Below, piece by piece: positions 1 through 8,219 of a DNA stretch of 45,327 nt. The stretch spans positions 1 to 45,327 of the forward strand of contig UQAX01000018.1 in the NCBI GenBank assembly GCA_900539145.1, read 5' to 3'. Below the pieces are notes generated by a model. That model saw only the letters and a program-made list of their open reading frames with translations. It ran no database searches and was not told the origin of the DNA. The DNA comes from an uncultured Blautia sp. Lineage in GTDB: Bacteria > Bacillota > Clostridia > Lachnospirales > Lachnospiraceae. A program made the translations under genes and the position numbers. Position 1 is the stretch's first letter; each line of letters begins with the position of its first letter.

Positions 1-403
1 AGGTCTGGATATAGTCAATCGCCATATATTCTGTCACATCTGCCGGTCTTAACTGCGTTCCGTTCTTTTTATTTAACGCATTGGCTACGACTGTCTGAAT
101 GGCATTGGCAAATTCTGGGTTGAATGTATAGTTGATAGACTCTCCGTCTTTAGAATTTTCCGCATTGAACAACTGGAAAATCTCAAATTTCTTTCCTACT
201 AAGGACTGACCTTCATTTCCATTGATGTTGATACTTGCAGAGCCCTTTCCAAAATCCAGCACACCGTTTACTACCTGATTTCCCTGTGCTGCTTCCATTT
301 CCTCTGCATAAACCGGTGTTAATGCGCTTCCTGCCATAGAGGTTGTTGCTGTGGCTACTACTAATCCCATCATTAACATTGCTTTAAAAATCTTATTCTT
401 CAT
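1..403 (-). CDS. Secreted pilin subunit, N-terminal part (cut by window start)
   Basis: This reading frame starts at the ATG at 403 and stays open for 134 codons to the window edge. The N-terminus is a clear signal peptide (MKNKIFKAMLMMGLVVATAT, then ...SMAGSALTPVYAEE). The mature part begins with a segment around NGVLDFGKGSASININGNEG and continues into KKFEIFQLFNAENS, which matches the start of sortase-polymerised major pilins. It lies 19 bp after the stop of the large LPNTG tip pilin and is on the same strand, with a strong ribosome site (GGGGAAAA) before it. The expected lysine pilin motif and LPXTG end would lie outside the window. Role as pilus backbone is inferred from order and signal peptide. 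Confidence 0.75.
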   Translation of the reverse strand, partial: MKNKIFKAMLMMGLVVATATTSMAGSALTPVYAEEMEAAQGNQVVNGVLDFGKGSASININGNEGQSLVGKKFEIFQLFNAENSKDGESINYTFNPEFANAIQTVVANALNKKNGTQLRPADVTEYMAIDYIQT

Positions 404-421
404 TGTTTTTTCCCCTTTCCG

Positions 422-3400
422 TTATCTTGTTGTTTTTTCTTTCTTTTTTAAGGAGGTAACCATCAATATACTTCCGATTGCCAAAATCCAAATCATGCTG
501 TGTGAGCCTGTATTTGGCAGCTTTCCACTTACTGTGTTCACAACCGTAAGATTGACCTCCCTATCTTTTTTTGTACCGCCAATGGTGATTGAACCATCGG
601 AATTTCCATCATAGGCTTTATCATTCACATAGACGATAAAGCTGTTTTTTATTGGGTCACTTTCCACTTTAATTTTATAAATCACCGGACTGCCATCTGG
701 ATTGATTGGAAGCTTGTACCCTGCCGGCGCTTTTGTTTCTTTTAGGTAATATTCCCTGCCGGTCTCTACATCTTTAAATGCCAGATTTCCGTCTTTATCA
801 GACACCTGTCTGTCAACCTCTACGCTGCAATCCTTATCCTCATATAAGGTAAATTCAGCGCCTTCTAATACCTTATCTTTATTATTTACTTTATGAATGT
901 TCAGCTTAAACGGAGCTAACTTATTTTTTACCGTTAAAGTACCGTCTCCATTTTTTTCTTCCGCAAAGGCAATTCCCATATCTTCTGTGGGCTTTGTAAT
1001 TGCCTGAACTTTATTGTCTGCGGTGACTTCAAATTCAAATACGCTGGTATTCGGCAAATATCCCTCTGCCGGAGACATTTCTACCACCTGATGTTTTCCT
1101 ACGGCAAGCCCTTGTAACTGAATTTCCCCTTTGTCATCTGTGGCATAATCCTTTGTTGTACCATCCGGCATCGTGTGACGGAATACCGTGCCGGGAATAC
1201 GGACATTGTTTCCATCCTGTATCTTAATAATTTTTACGCTTACACTGTCTTCCTCAATTTCCGGAGTGACATAGGACTGAGCACTTTCTGATGTTCCCGG
1301 TGGTGTAATCTTTCTAATAAAAGTCTCACCATTCATGTGATATCCGGCTGGTGCTTTTGTCTCTGTGATGACAAGCGTCCCAACTGGTAATGCCGGATGA
1401 TTAGAGCTATCATAGTAAAAATCGTCTCCATTTACTAAATAATTTTCATTAAATTTCACAAGCCCTTTTTCATCTGTTGCAAATACCCATGTCTTATCTG
1501 CTGTTTTCCCTAGCGTTTCCGGATCTGTGTCTTCTGGATATTCCCCTTTATAAAATTTAAAGGTAAACTCCGCACCCTTTAAGCTTCCCTGTCCGGCTGG
1601 AATTGGATTTCCTGTTTCTTTATCTATTTTCATAACCAACATTACAACAGGGTCCATCAATGGTGTTTCCTTGGAAGTAATCTGATACTCCAAGTTTCCT
1701 GATCCTGCCGTTAAATCTACGGTATAAACTGTTTTATCCAGCGCATATCCCGGTGAAGCTTTTGTTTCCTTCACATAATATGTTCCAAGCTTTAATCCGT
1801 CTTTTTCTGCATATCCGTTCTCGTCTGTTATCAGCTTGTCTATATAGTCTGTGCAATCCTGATTACTGTAAATGGAATACTCTGCCCCTTTTAAAGAATA
1901 AGCATTGTTCCCATCCGTGCACTCTGGGTTTGCAGACTGCTTTTGCAGCGTAATTTTTCCAAAAGCCGGAGGTTCTTGTGAATATAAATCCACGCCTATT
2001 TCATCGTAAGAGCCAGCCTCTCTTAAATCAGCCTCATATACCGTTGTATCTAGTCCAAATCCCTCCGGTGCTTCTATTTCCTGTATGTAGTAATACCATA
2101 AAGGCAAGTTATCTACCTTACCATAGCCACTTTCATCTGTCGTGATTACAAAATCAGGTTTTCCATTTCCAACGGAGCCTTCCCAATTCCATACTCCATA
2201 TTTAGCCCCTGCTAAAGACTTATCCGTAGGTACTTTTGCCGATTTATGAATTCTAATCTCCGCTGTCTTAATCGGTTCTGGATGTTCAAACGTATAATTG
2301 GTTGTATTTAAAGTAACCGGATACCATGTGCTGTCAAGCTTGTAGCCTTTAGGCGGTACTGTCTCCTGTATTTGATAATTACCGGACTCCGGTATATAAC
2401 ACCAACCATAACCATACTTATCCGTTGTTATGGCATCATAATAATATTCTCCTGTTTTCTCATTCCATACCGTATATTTCGCACCTTCCAGTGAATAAGC
2501 TGGATTACCATCAATCGCCCATTTTGCATAAGCTTCAGCGTCATACCACACACCATTTACATATCCACCGTTAGAGGATGGTTTTTTCTGAATTGCAAGC
2601 CAAGGTGAATGATACTCATAGTCCCACGTACTCAAAGGCTGTCTGCTATCCTGATTGGCTTTGTTGTACCAATAATAACAGTCCCTTGGTGTCATATTCT
2701 GGTAATTATCATGCGCCCATTTCCAGCCATTGTTCATTAAGTCAGAAACATGATTTGAAATATAGCAGCTGCTATCTCCCGGACAATGAACACCATTTCC
2801 AAACTCAAAGTACACATCCCGTCCATACCAACCTTCTACCGTATTGAGAACTACCCAAACAGCACACTGGCGCATTGCATAAATCTGATTTTCATTCAAG
2901 TGTGAATGATAAATTGCTTGATTATCTATATATTGCAGCATAGCGCAAACCAACTGTATCGTTTCATAATTGTATATCTCGTCCATAGGTTGGCATACAA
3001 ATGTTCCACCTTTAAATTTCTTCCCCGGGGCTGCACAAAAAGCTCTTTCCCATTGAGAAGTATCGTTAGGATTGTTTTTATTTTTGAACCCTAAAACACC
3101 CTCTCTCCAAGATTTATGGATTACAGTTGGATTATACGTTACAATATCAATCTGTATTCCCGCTTCGGAATTAGGAATTAGCCCTCCTGCATAACGTTCA
3201 TCCCATTTATTCCATCTGGGATTAACTGTATACATCTGAGTATCCTGCGGTTCAGCAAATCCTACACCTATTTCTTGAGCTTCTTGATAAATCTTGACAG
3301 GATCATAGAAAGGCTCTCTATATTCTATATCTTCCGATACTTCTTCTGACTCTACAAATTCTTCTTTCTCATTTTCAGTTTGTACCGCTTCTTCTTTTTT

Positions 3401-3526
3401 TTGAAAAGGCTCTGTCAGATTTTTGGGTTCTGCCTGTACATCATTTTGGAAAAAAACACTAACAAATGTCAGTACAGCTAATGCACATGCAATGAATTTC
3501 TTCCCTGTTTTCTTTCTACCTTTCAT
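422..3526 (-). CDS. LPNTG-anchored pilus tip adhesin with thioester domain and Cna B-type repeats
   Basis: This 1034-residue cell-wall protein has a signal peptide (residues 1-32), an acidic spacer (40-75), and a thioester-domain-like region around residues 95-300. The likely thioester partners are Cys164 in AFCAAPGKK and Gln220 in MRQCAVW, the FC...QxAxW pattern of thioester adhesins. After this come about seven SpaA/Cna B-type units. Each has a start like SLKGAEYSIY or LEGAEFTLYEDK and an end like YYVKETKAPAGY, the E-box-type motif of isopeptide-stabilised domains. It ends with SGKLPNTG, a hydrophobic stretch and KKKEKTTR, a sortase sorting signal. The predicted role is covalent surface attachment at the tip of a sortase-built pilus. 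It follows ssb and a 54-residue membrane protein in the operon. Thioester function is inferred. Confidence 0.9.
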   Translation of the reverse strand: MKGRKKTGKKFIACALAVLTFVSVFFQNDVQAEPKNLTEPFQKKEEAVQTENEKEEFVESEEVSEDIEYREPFYDPVKIYQEAQEIGVGFAEPQDTQMYTVNPRWNKWDERYAGGLIPNSEAGIQIDIVTYNPTVIHKSWREGVLGFKNKNNPNDTSQWERAFCAAPGKKFKGGTFVCQPMDEIYNYETIQLVCAMLQYIDNQAIYHSHLNENQIYAMRQCAVWVVLNTVEGWYGRDVYFEFGNGVHCPGDSSCYISNHVSDLMNNGWKWAHDNYQNMTPRDCYYWYNKANQDSRQPLSTWDYEYHSPWLAIQKKPSSNGGYVNGVWYDAEAYAKWAIDGNPAYSLEGAKYTVWNEKTGEYYYDAITTDKYGYGWCYIPESGNYQIQETVPPKGYKLDSTWYPVTLNTTNYTFEHPEPIKTAEIRIHKSAKVPTDKSLAGAKYGVWNWEGSVGNGKPDFVITTDESGYGKVDNLPLWYYYIQEIEAPEGFGLDTTVYEADLREAGSYDEIGVDLYSQEPPAFGKITLQKQSANPECTDGNNAYSLKGAEYSIYSNQDCTDYIDKLITDENGYAEKDGLKLGTYYVKETKASPGYALDKTVYTVDLTAGSGNLEYQITSKETPLMDPVVMLVMKIDKETGNPIPAGQGSLKGAEFTFKFYKGEYPEDTDPETLGKTADKTWVFATDEKGLVKFNENYLVNGDDFYYDSSNHPALPVGTLVITETKAPAGYHMNGETFIRKITPPGTSESAQSYVTPEIEEDSVSVKIIKIQDGNNVRIPGTVFRHTMPDGTTKDYATDDKGEIQLQGLAVGKHQVVEMSPAEGYLPNTSVFEFEVTADNKVQAITKPTEDMGIAFAEEKNGDGTLTVKNKLAPFKLNIHKVNNKDKVLEGAEFTLYEDKDCSVEVDRQVSDKDGNLAFKDVETGREYYLKETKAPAGYKLPINPDGSPVIYKIKVESDPIKNSFIVYVNDKAYDGNSDGSITIGGTKKDREVNLTVVNTVSGKLPNTGSHSMIWILAIGSILMVTSLKKKEKTTR

Positions 3527-3680
3527 GCAGTTCCCCCCTTTCTTCTTTTTCTTTCATTTCTATTAACTGTTTCATATATTTTTCCTGTTCTGCCAAATCA
3601 TCCTCTCGGCTACTAATCCGCATTAAGGAATATATGAATAAGAGAATAAAAACAATCAATACCACTATTATAACCGTCAT
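3516..3680 (-). CDS. Small single-pass membrane protein
   Basis: A 54-residue frame starts at the ATG at 3680, preceded by GGAAGGG. It begins with a hydrophobic helix (MTVIIVVLIVFILLFIYSLM) followed by a charged, probably helical tail (REDDLAEQEKYMKQLIEMKE). Its last codons overlap the ATG of the tip adhesin (3526), so translation of the two may be coupled. Gene order, tight overlap and the ribosome site support a real gene. Function is unknown. By position it could help secretion or assembly of the pilus proteins. Confidence 0.65.
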   Translation of the reverse strand: MTVIIVVLIVFILLFIYSLMRISSREDDLAEQEKYMKQLIEMKEKEERGELHER

Positions 3681-3707
3681 TTTATTTTCCCTTCCTTTAC
3701 CGTATTC

Positions 3708-4139
3708 TTAACTAAAAGGTAATTCCTCATCTATTCCTTCCGGAATATTCATAAATCCATCCGCATCTGCTGGCGTAATAGGCGCATTGCTTTGTTCTTT
3801 TCCACCGTTTTCTGTATGGGATTTGCTTTCGGCAAATTCCTGTTCCTCGACTACTACATCTGTTGTATAAACCTTATTGCCGTCTTTATTTGTGTAGCTT
3901 CCTGTCTGTATTCTGCCGCTTACTACAATACGGATACCCTGACGGAAATATCTCTCTGCAAATTCTGCTGCTCTGCCGAAAGCAACACAACTGATAAAAT
4001 CAGCAGTTGCCTCTCCGTCTCTTTTGAAACGTCGGTCCACAGCCAGTGTATATCTGGCTATCGCTATCGCATTTTCTCCAGCGGAATACCTTACTTCGGG
4101 GTCTCTTGTTAAACGTCCCATTAAAACTACTTTATTCAT
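3708..4139 (-). CDS. ssb: Single-stranded DNA-binding protein
   Basis: This 143-residue protein starts MNKVVLMGRLTRDPEVRYS and contains the OB-fold core with ADFISCVAFGRAAEFAERYF and GIRIVVSGRIQTGSY, typical of bacterial SSB. The C-terminus is acidic and ends EELPFS, a slightly altered form of the usual DDDIPF partner-binding tail. It is encoded in the transfer operon, as on many conjugative plasmids, where SSB coats the incoming or displaced strand. Length is slightly below that of chromosomal SSB. Confidence 0.95.
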   Translation of the reverse strand: MNKVVLMGRLTRDPEVRYSAGENAIAIARYTLAVDRRFKRDGEATADFISCVAFGRAAEFAERYFRQGIRIVVSGRIQTGSYTNKDGNKVYTTDVVVEEQEFAESKSHTENGGKEQSNAPITPADADGFMNIPEGIDEELPFS

Positions 4140-4311
4140 TCGCTTTTCCTCTTTTCCTTATGTCTTCCAGTGCAAAGCATTACTGTAAAAGTCTAAAACA
4201 AGAACCTTTCTCAACCGCAGCAATCAGGAAAACATTGTAAAATGGTTTTCTGTTTGCAAGGTTTTTACAGGGGCTTGGGGAGGTAGTCCCCATACTTCCT
4301 AAAAAAGAAAA

Positions 4312-5403
4312 TCAGCCCCAAAAATTTCCTCTATTTACTGCCATAGTAATATTACTTCGCCATTCCGGGTGACAGGATGTTGTTCCGGGATTTGGATGTC
4401 TTGGATACCATGTGCTCTTATCAACAACAAATTCAATAATGCACGTACCGTTTAAATGTCCCCATTTATTACATCCGGGATCATGCTGATTTTTGATATC
4501 CCCGATAATGCACTTTAAAACTTGTCCGTTTTCTTTGTAAAAATCTACATAATCTCCAATCCCTCCAAAAGTTGTAGTACAGGCAATTACATATCTGTCT
4601 CCAATCCTTCCAAAACCTTCTGCGTCAAAGTTCATCCCAGCTTCCTGCCTTAATTTATATTGCAAAGAAGTAGGAGATGTAATCATCTGCCATCCCATGT
4701 AAGTATGTACAGAGCCTAAGCCGGATGGGACAACTATTCTTTCTCCTTCTCCCATAGGACCTACCCCAGTGTTTCCGGCAGGATATTCCGGAGAACAAAA
4801 TCCAGTAATTCTTGGATTGGATTTCGCATAATTTCGCTGATTAACTTCACTTCCAAGATGAAAAGGTGTTGTGGAAGACTGCCCGGTATTACCTTCAATC
4901 GTGGTGACAATATCTGTTTCTGCATCATATCCAACCACTAACCCAGTATGTGTACTTGTCCCATAAATAATGATGTCTCCGGGTTTTGGGTTATATGCTT
5001 CTTCCTTATAATGAAATCTTCCTATATTTTTGTAATGGGAATAAAATCCATATACTGAAGCGGTTTTCGGGATAATTCCCTGTTCTATGTATCCACACTG
5101 GTCTGCACACCAAGAGACAAACATTGCACACCAGTCAGCATTCATGCCGTACCAGTTTTTATACTTATAGCCACCTCTGTTTTCTTCCCGGTTCGCATAT
5201 TCTTGCTGCGCCACCGCAACAATATCCATGCCTCCTGTTCCAGCAGCACCTGAACCTCCCGTTTGACTTTGCATATATGCGATTTTCTGCATTTCATCTT
5301 GTGCCATAACGACTGTAATTATTGTAAATAACAGAATAAAACCTGAACATGAAACCAAAACGATTGACAAGATAAGTTTTTTCAAAAACCGTTTTGGCTG
5401 CAT
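4312..5403 (-). CDS. CHAP-domain cell-wall hydrolase of the T4SS
   Basis: This 363-residue protein has an N-terminal membrane anchor (residues 8-34) and a Gly-rich linker (GGSGAAGTGG). A CHAP amidase/peptidase domain follows, with catalytic Cys in NADWCAMFVSWCADQCGY and His in TSTHTGLVVGY. A C-terminal domain contains RYVIACTTTFGGIGDYVDFY and LKCIIGDIK, as seen in other Gram-positive conjugation hydrolases. It is a VirB1-like enzyme that would open peptidoglycan for the transfer channel. It lies 2 bp downstream of virB4. A typical SLT lysozyme domain is absent, so it is CHAP-only. Confidence 0.9.
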   Translation of the reverse strand: MQPKRFLKKLILSIVLVSCSGFILLFTIITVVMAQDEMQKIAYMQSQTGGSGAAGTGGMDIVAVAQQEYANREENRGGYKYKNWYGMNADWCAMFVSWCADQCGYIEQGIIPKTASVYGFYSHYKNIGRFHYKEEAYNPKPGDIIIYGTSTHTGLVVGYDAETDIVTTIEGNTGQSSTTPFHLGSEVNQRNYAKSNPRITGFCSPEYPAGNTGVGPMGEGERIVVPSGLGSVHTYMGWQMITSPTSLQYKLRQEAGMNFDAEGFGRIGDRYVIACTTTFGGIGDYVDFYKENGQVLKCIIGDIKNQHDPGCNKWGHLNGTCIIEFVVDKSTWYPRHPNPGTTSCHPEWRSNITMAVNRGNFWG

Positions 5404-5405
5404 CT

Positions 5406-7310
5406 TTATACACCTCCACGGAACAGTTTCAATTCTTCCTCACTTGCAAATATTTTCACATGATACGTGTTCATGCCTGAAATGGAGAAAAAACATTCTC
5501 CACGTTCCAAAATAGAAATTTTTTCTTTTTGTATTTCCGTCAGGTTTCTTCCGTATACAGCGTCAATGGTTTCTTTTACACTCTCGTCTTGTTGGAAGGT
5601 AAACTTATATTGTGCCAGCTCAAAGACAGAAGACATTGCCTGTATCTTATTCCTATCCTGTACGGAAGACGGATAATAGCTTCGGATGGACTGTGCTGCC
5701 AGTATAATCCCAATAAAATATTTTCTACCTTCCTGAAGAAAGCGTGTCAGCATATCCAAGCACTGTAAATATTGTGTGCTGATAATACGTGGTGCTTCGT
5801 CAATAATAATTAAGAAACGTATAATATCTTCAAACTCAATTTTTCCTGTCTCATAGAGCTGCTTCATCGCATATCCATTTATTGTGCTGTCGTTATAGCA
5901 TAGGTTTAACATGTTAAAAACAATAGCTTGAAAAACATTTGCAGCAAATTCTTTCAGGTCGCTAATGTCAAAGGTTACTACCTGTTCATCCAAAATAGAA
6001 ACTGTCGTATAACCATTGAATACATTTCCATACGTTCCCATATAAGATGATATTGTGTCCTTTATTTTCTGAAGCAATAGAATGTTATATACGGCAATTT
6101 CTTTTTCTACATCATTGTAGGTATTATTGGTTTGCTTATTGATTTCCTCCTCTAATAACGCAATGAAATCTGAAAAAATAGGATATTGCCTTGCCGGAAG
6201 ACCAGTAATCTTAATCTCTTTATTCTGAATACTGGGACTTAATCCAAAAGCCCGATACAATTCATCTAGCATTTCCTGATACTTATTCAATTCTTCGGTA
6301 CTTACATCTGGCTTCAAAAACTTATAAAAAGTAATCAGCTTTGTAATATGGATAGAATAATTATTTTTCTCATTTTCGCTGGTTTTTAATATTTCCAATG
6401 GATTAACAATTCCCTCACTCCCATCCAGCTTTAATACTTTTCCTCCAAATTCGTATGTAAGTTCCCGAAATTCACCAGAAATATCAAATGCCCTGACAAA
6501 ATTTCCCCGCATAGCATTATCTTTAAACAGCTTTTTCAAAAGTGTGGATTTTCCAGAACCCATGAGACCGGCAACAGAGGCATTGTAATTCTTCCTCTGT
6601 TCGTCTGCATGAAAAATATCAAAAAGAAAATTTCCACCACTTAATGTAAAGCCCAATACAGAACCATGAGGATCTTCTAAATCTGAGAAATGAAAAGGAT
6701 TTCCACCTGCAAGTGTTTTCGAAGAAACCGGTTGTCCTTCCATTGCATATAAGGCTTCCTGTTGCTCACCATAAGGTAAAAACATTGCCTGCCAATCCCG
6801 CTCTGTTTCATTCAACATAATTGCTGCCTTGAAACCAGAGGTATTGAGCTCTGATAAAATCTCTTTTACATTTTTTTCTAAATCGTGTAGTGTAAGTCCA
6901 GAGACATAGATCCGCACATGAAGCAGCTTAATGATTTCTTTCATTCGATTGATTTCTTCAAAAATCTGCTTCATTTCTAAATATTTCTGTTTTGCATCGT
7001 ATTTATCCGCCGGATGCTCCGACATCTGATACCTTAAATCCTGTTCCTCCATAGAACGGTTTAAATTTCTCTTTACTTCCTGTGTATCTTCTGTTTTAAC
7101 ATCCACCACTGCAATGGTACTAGGTATATTCATTAACGTAGATAACCAGTTGCTATGTACCCTATCCGGATATTCATAGACATGTATGCAGCTCTGATAT
7201 CCTGTGCCAGTAAGAATATGTGCTTCGTCCCGAAAAGATATCCCTCCTACGGGCTGTATTTTTTCCAGAAGATATTCATCTATTTCTTCCTGCTGTTTTT
7301 TTCTTCGCAT
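5406..7310 (-). CDS. VirB4/TraE-family conjugation ATPase
   Basis: This 634-residue ATPase energises the type IV secretion channel. Walker A is at residues 248-256 (GLMGSGKST) and Walker B is in IIRFLIIIDEAPRI. The motif ILAAQSIRSYYPSS follows, as in the VirB4 family. The N-terminal 200 residues form the usual VirB4 N-domain (ILTGTGYQSCIHVYEYPDRV). Length is within the family range, although shorter than the roughly 800 residues of some Gram-positive members. It is followed by the CHAP hydrolase and preceded by two small T4SS proteins, a conserved Gram-positive arrangement. Confidence 0.93.
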   Translation of the reverse strand: MRRKKQQEEIDEYLLEKIQPVGGISFRDEAHILTGTGYQSCIHVYEYPDRVHSNWLSTLMNIPSTIAVVDVKTEDTQEVKRNLNRSMEEQDLRYQMSEHPADKYDAKQKYLEMKQIFEEINRMKEIIKLLHVRIYVSGLTLHDLEKNVKEILSELNTSGFKAAIMLNETERDWQAMFLPYGEQQEALYAMEGQPVSSKTLAGGNPFHFSDLEDPHGSVLGFTLSGGNFLFDIFHADEQRKNYNASVAGLMGSGKSTLLKKLFKDNAMRGNFVRAFDISGEFRELTYEFGGKVLKLDGSEGIVNPLEILKTSENEKNNYSIHITKLITFYKFLKPDVSTEELNKYQEMLDELYRAFGLSPSIQNKEIKITGLPARQYPIFSDFIALLEEEINKQTNNTYNDVEKEIAVYNILLLQKIKDTISSYMGTYGNVFNGYTTVSILDEQVVTFDISDLKEFAANVFQAIVFNMLNLCYNDSTINGYAMKQLYETGKIEFEDIIRFLIIIDEAPRIISTQYLQCLDMLTRFLQEGRKYFIGIILAAQSIRSYYPSSVQDRNKIQAMSSVFELAQYKFTFQQDESVKETIDAVYGRNLTEIQKEKISILERGECFFSISGMNTYHVKIFASEEELKLFRGGV

Positions 7311-7328
7311 TTCTGTTATCTCCTTTGT

Positions 7329-7871
7329 TTAGACATCAAAAAGCTGAATATTCTGATTTGACATTTTGGATAACACCTGACATTTCTTATGAAAACTCAT
7401 TTCTTCTAATGATTTTTCTTTTCCATTTCCCATAATTTTTAGGTTACGCATAATAAACTCCTTGTGTTCCTCCTTACTTTCTGAAAAAAAGAAAAGATAA
7501 TATTCCCTTTTTGTCCTGTTTTTTTCCAGCCAAATCAATTCGTCCAGAGATTTTTGAAGCCATTTTTTCTTGTGCATATCCTTACATTTTTCTATCTGCC
7601 GACGAAAATACACTTGCTGTTGTTTCGTGTTGCATGGGAAATTCAAAGAAACCCATTTGACTTCTGCCCCATTCATCTTGTTAAATTTCCATAGTTTTAG
7701 AAACTCTATCTCTTTTTCTATTTCTGACATATTTTCTAAATCCTTAGAAACCACCTGCATAATGTCTACAATCTTGCCTTTCTTATCTAAAAAGTAGCCT
7801 TCCTGTGCAACTTTCCGAAGCGGCATTATGGTACTTACCCTTTCCGAAGCTTTTTCTTTAATACTTATCAA
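7329..7871 (-). CDS. T4SS protein resembling a VirB4 N-terminal domain
   Basis: This 180-residue soluble protein sits immediately upstream of virB4. The stretch AQEGYFLDKKGKIVDIMQVV, followed by EVKWVSLNFPCNTKQQQVYF, resembles the start of VirB4-type ATPases. It may be a separately encoded N-domain or an accessory partner. It has no Walker motif. Its start overlaps the stop of the preceding membrane protein by 14 bp, so the two are translated as a unit. The assignment to the T4SS rests on position; the resemblance to VirB4-N is by eye only. Confidence 0.6.
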   Translation of the reverse strand: MISIKEKASERVSTIMPLRKVAQEGYFLDKKGKIVDIMQVVSKDLENMSEIEKEIEFLKLWKFNKMNGAEVKWVSLNFPCNTKQQQVYFRRQIEKCKDMHKKKWLQKSLDELIWLEKNRTKREYYLFFFSESKEEHKEFIMRNLKIMGNGKEKSLEEMSFHKKCQVLSKMSNQNIQLFDV

Positions 7872-8208
7872 TTTCTTCCCTTTCTATTGTAAGCTTTAAT
7901 GTTTTCAGTCGTTTTATTGCACTTACATTCCTCACCGGTCTATAAATCGACTTATCCCTAAAAAAGAAAATCAAAATGCTTTGATACATTTTCCGTTTTC
8001 GATTAAAGTAACTAGGCATCGTAAAAAAGATGCCCGTACCGATTGCAAAAATTGCATACGGAAGCATCAGCTGGGTATGTACAAAAACTCTCAAAGAATA
8101 GAACAATATCCAATAAAAACATAAGAAGTAAAATGTTGATACCAGAAGTTTCCCTGCTACTTTTGTCTCTGATTTAATTTCAGAAGCAATATTATATTCG
8201 TCTTCCAT
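7858..8208 (-). CDS. PrgI/TcpE-like small T4SS membrane protein
   Basis: This 116-residue protein has two hydrophobic helices (about residues 20-42 and 48-64) followed by a basic cytoplasmic tail (YFNRKRKMYQSILIFFFRDK). This architecture and its place just before the VirB4 genes match the PrgI/TcpE-type inner channel proteins of Gram-positive conjugation systems. The start has a strong AGGAGG site. Exact family cannot be told apart by eye. Confidence 0.65.
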   Translation of the reverse strand: MEDEYNIASEIKSETKVAGKLLVSTFYFLCFYWILFYSLRVFVHTQLMLPYAIFAIGTGIFFTMPSYFNRKRKMYQSILIFFFRDKSIYRPVRNVSAIKRLKTLKLTIEREEIDKY

Positions 8209-8219
8209 TTTTCCTCCTG

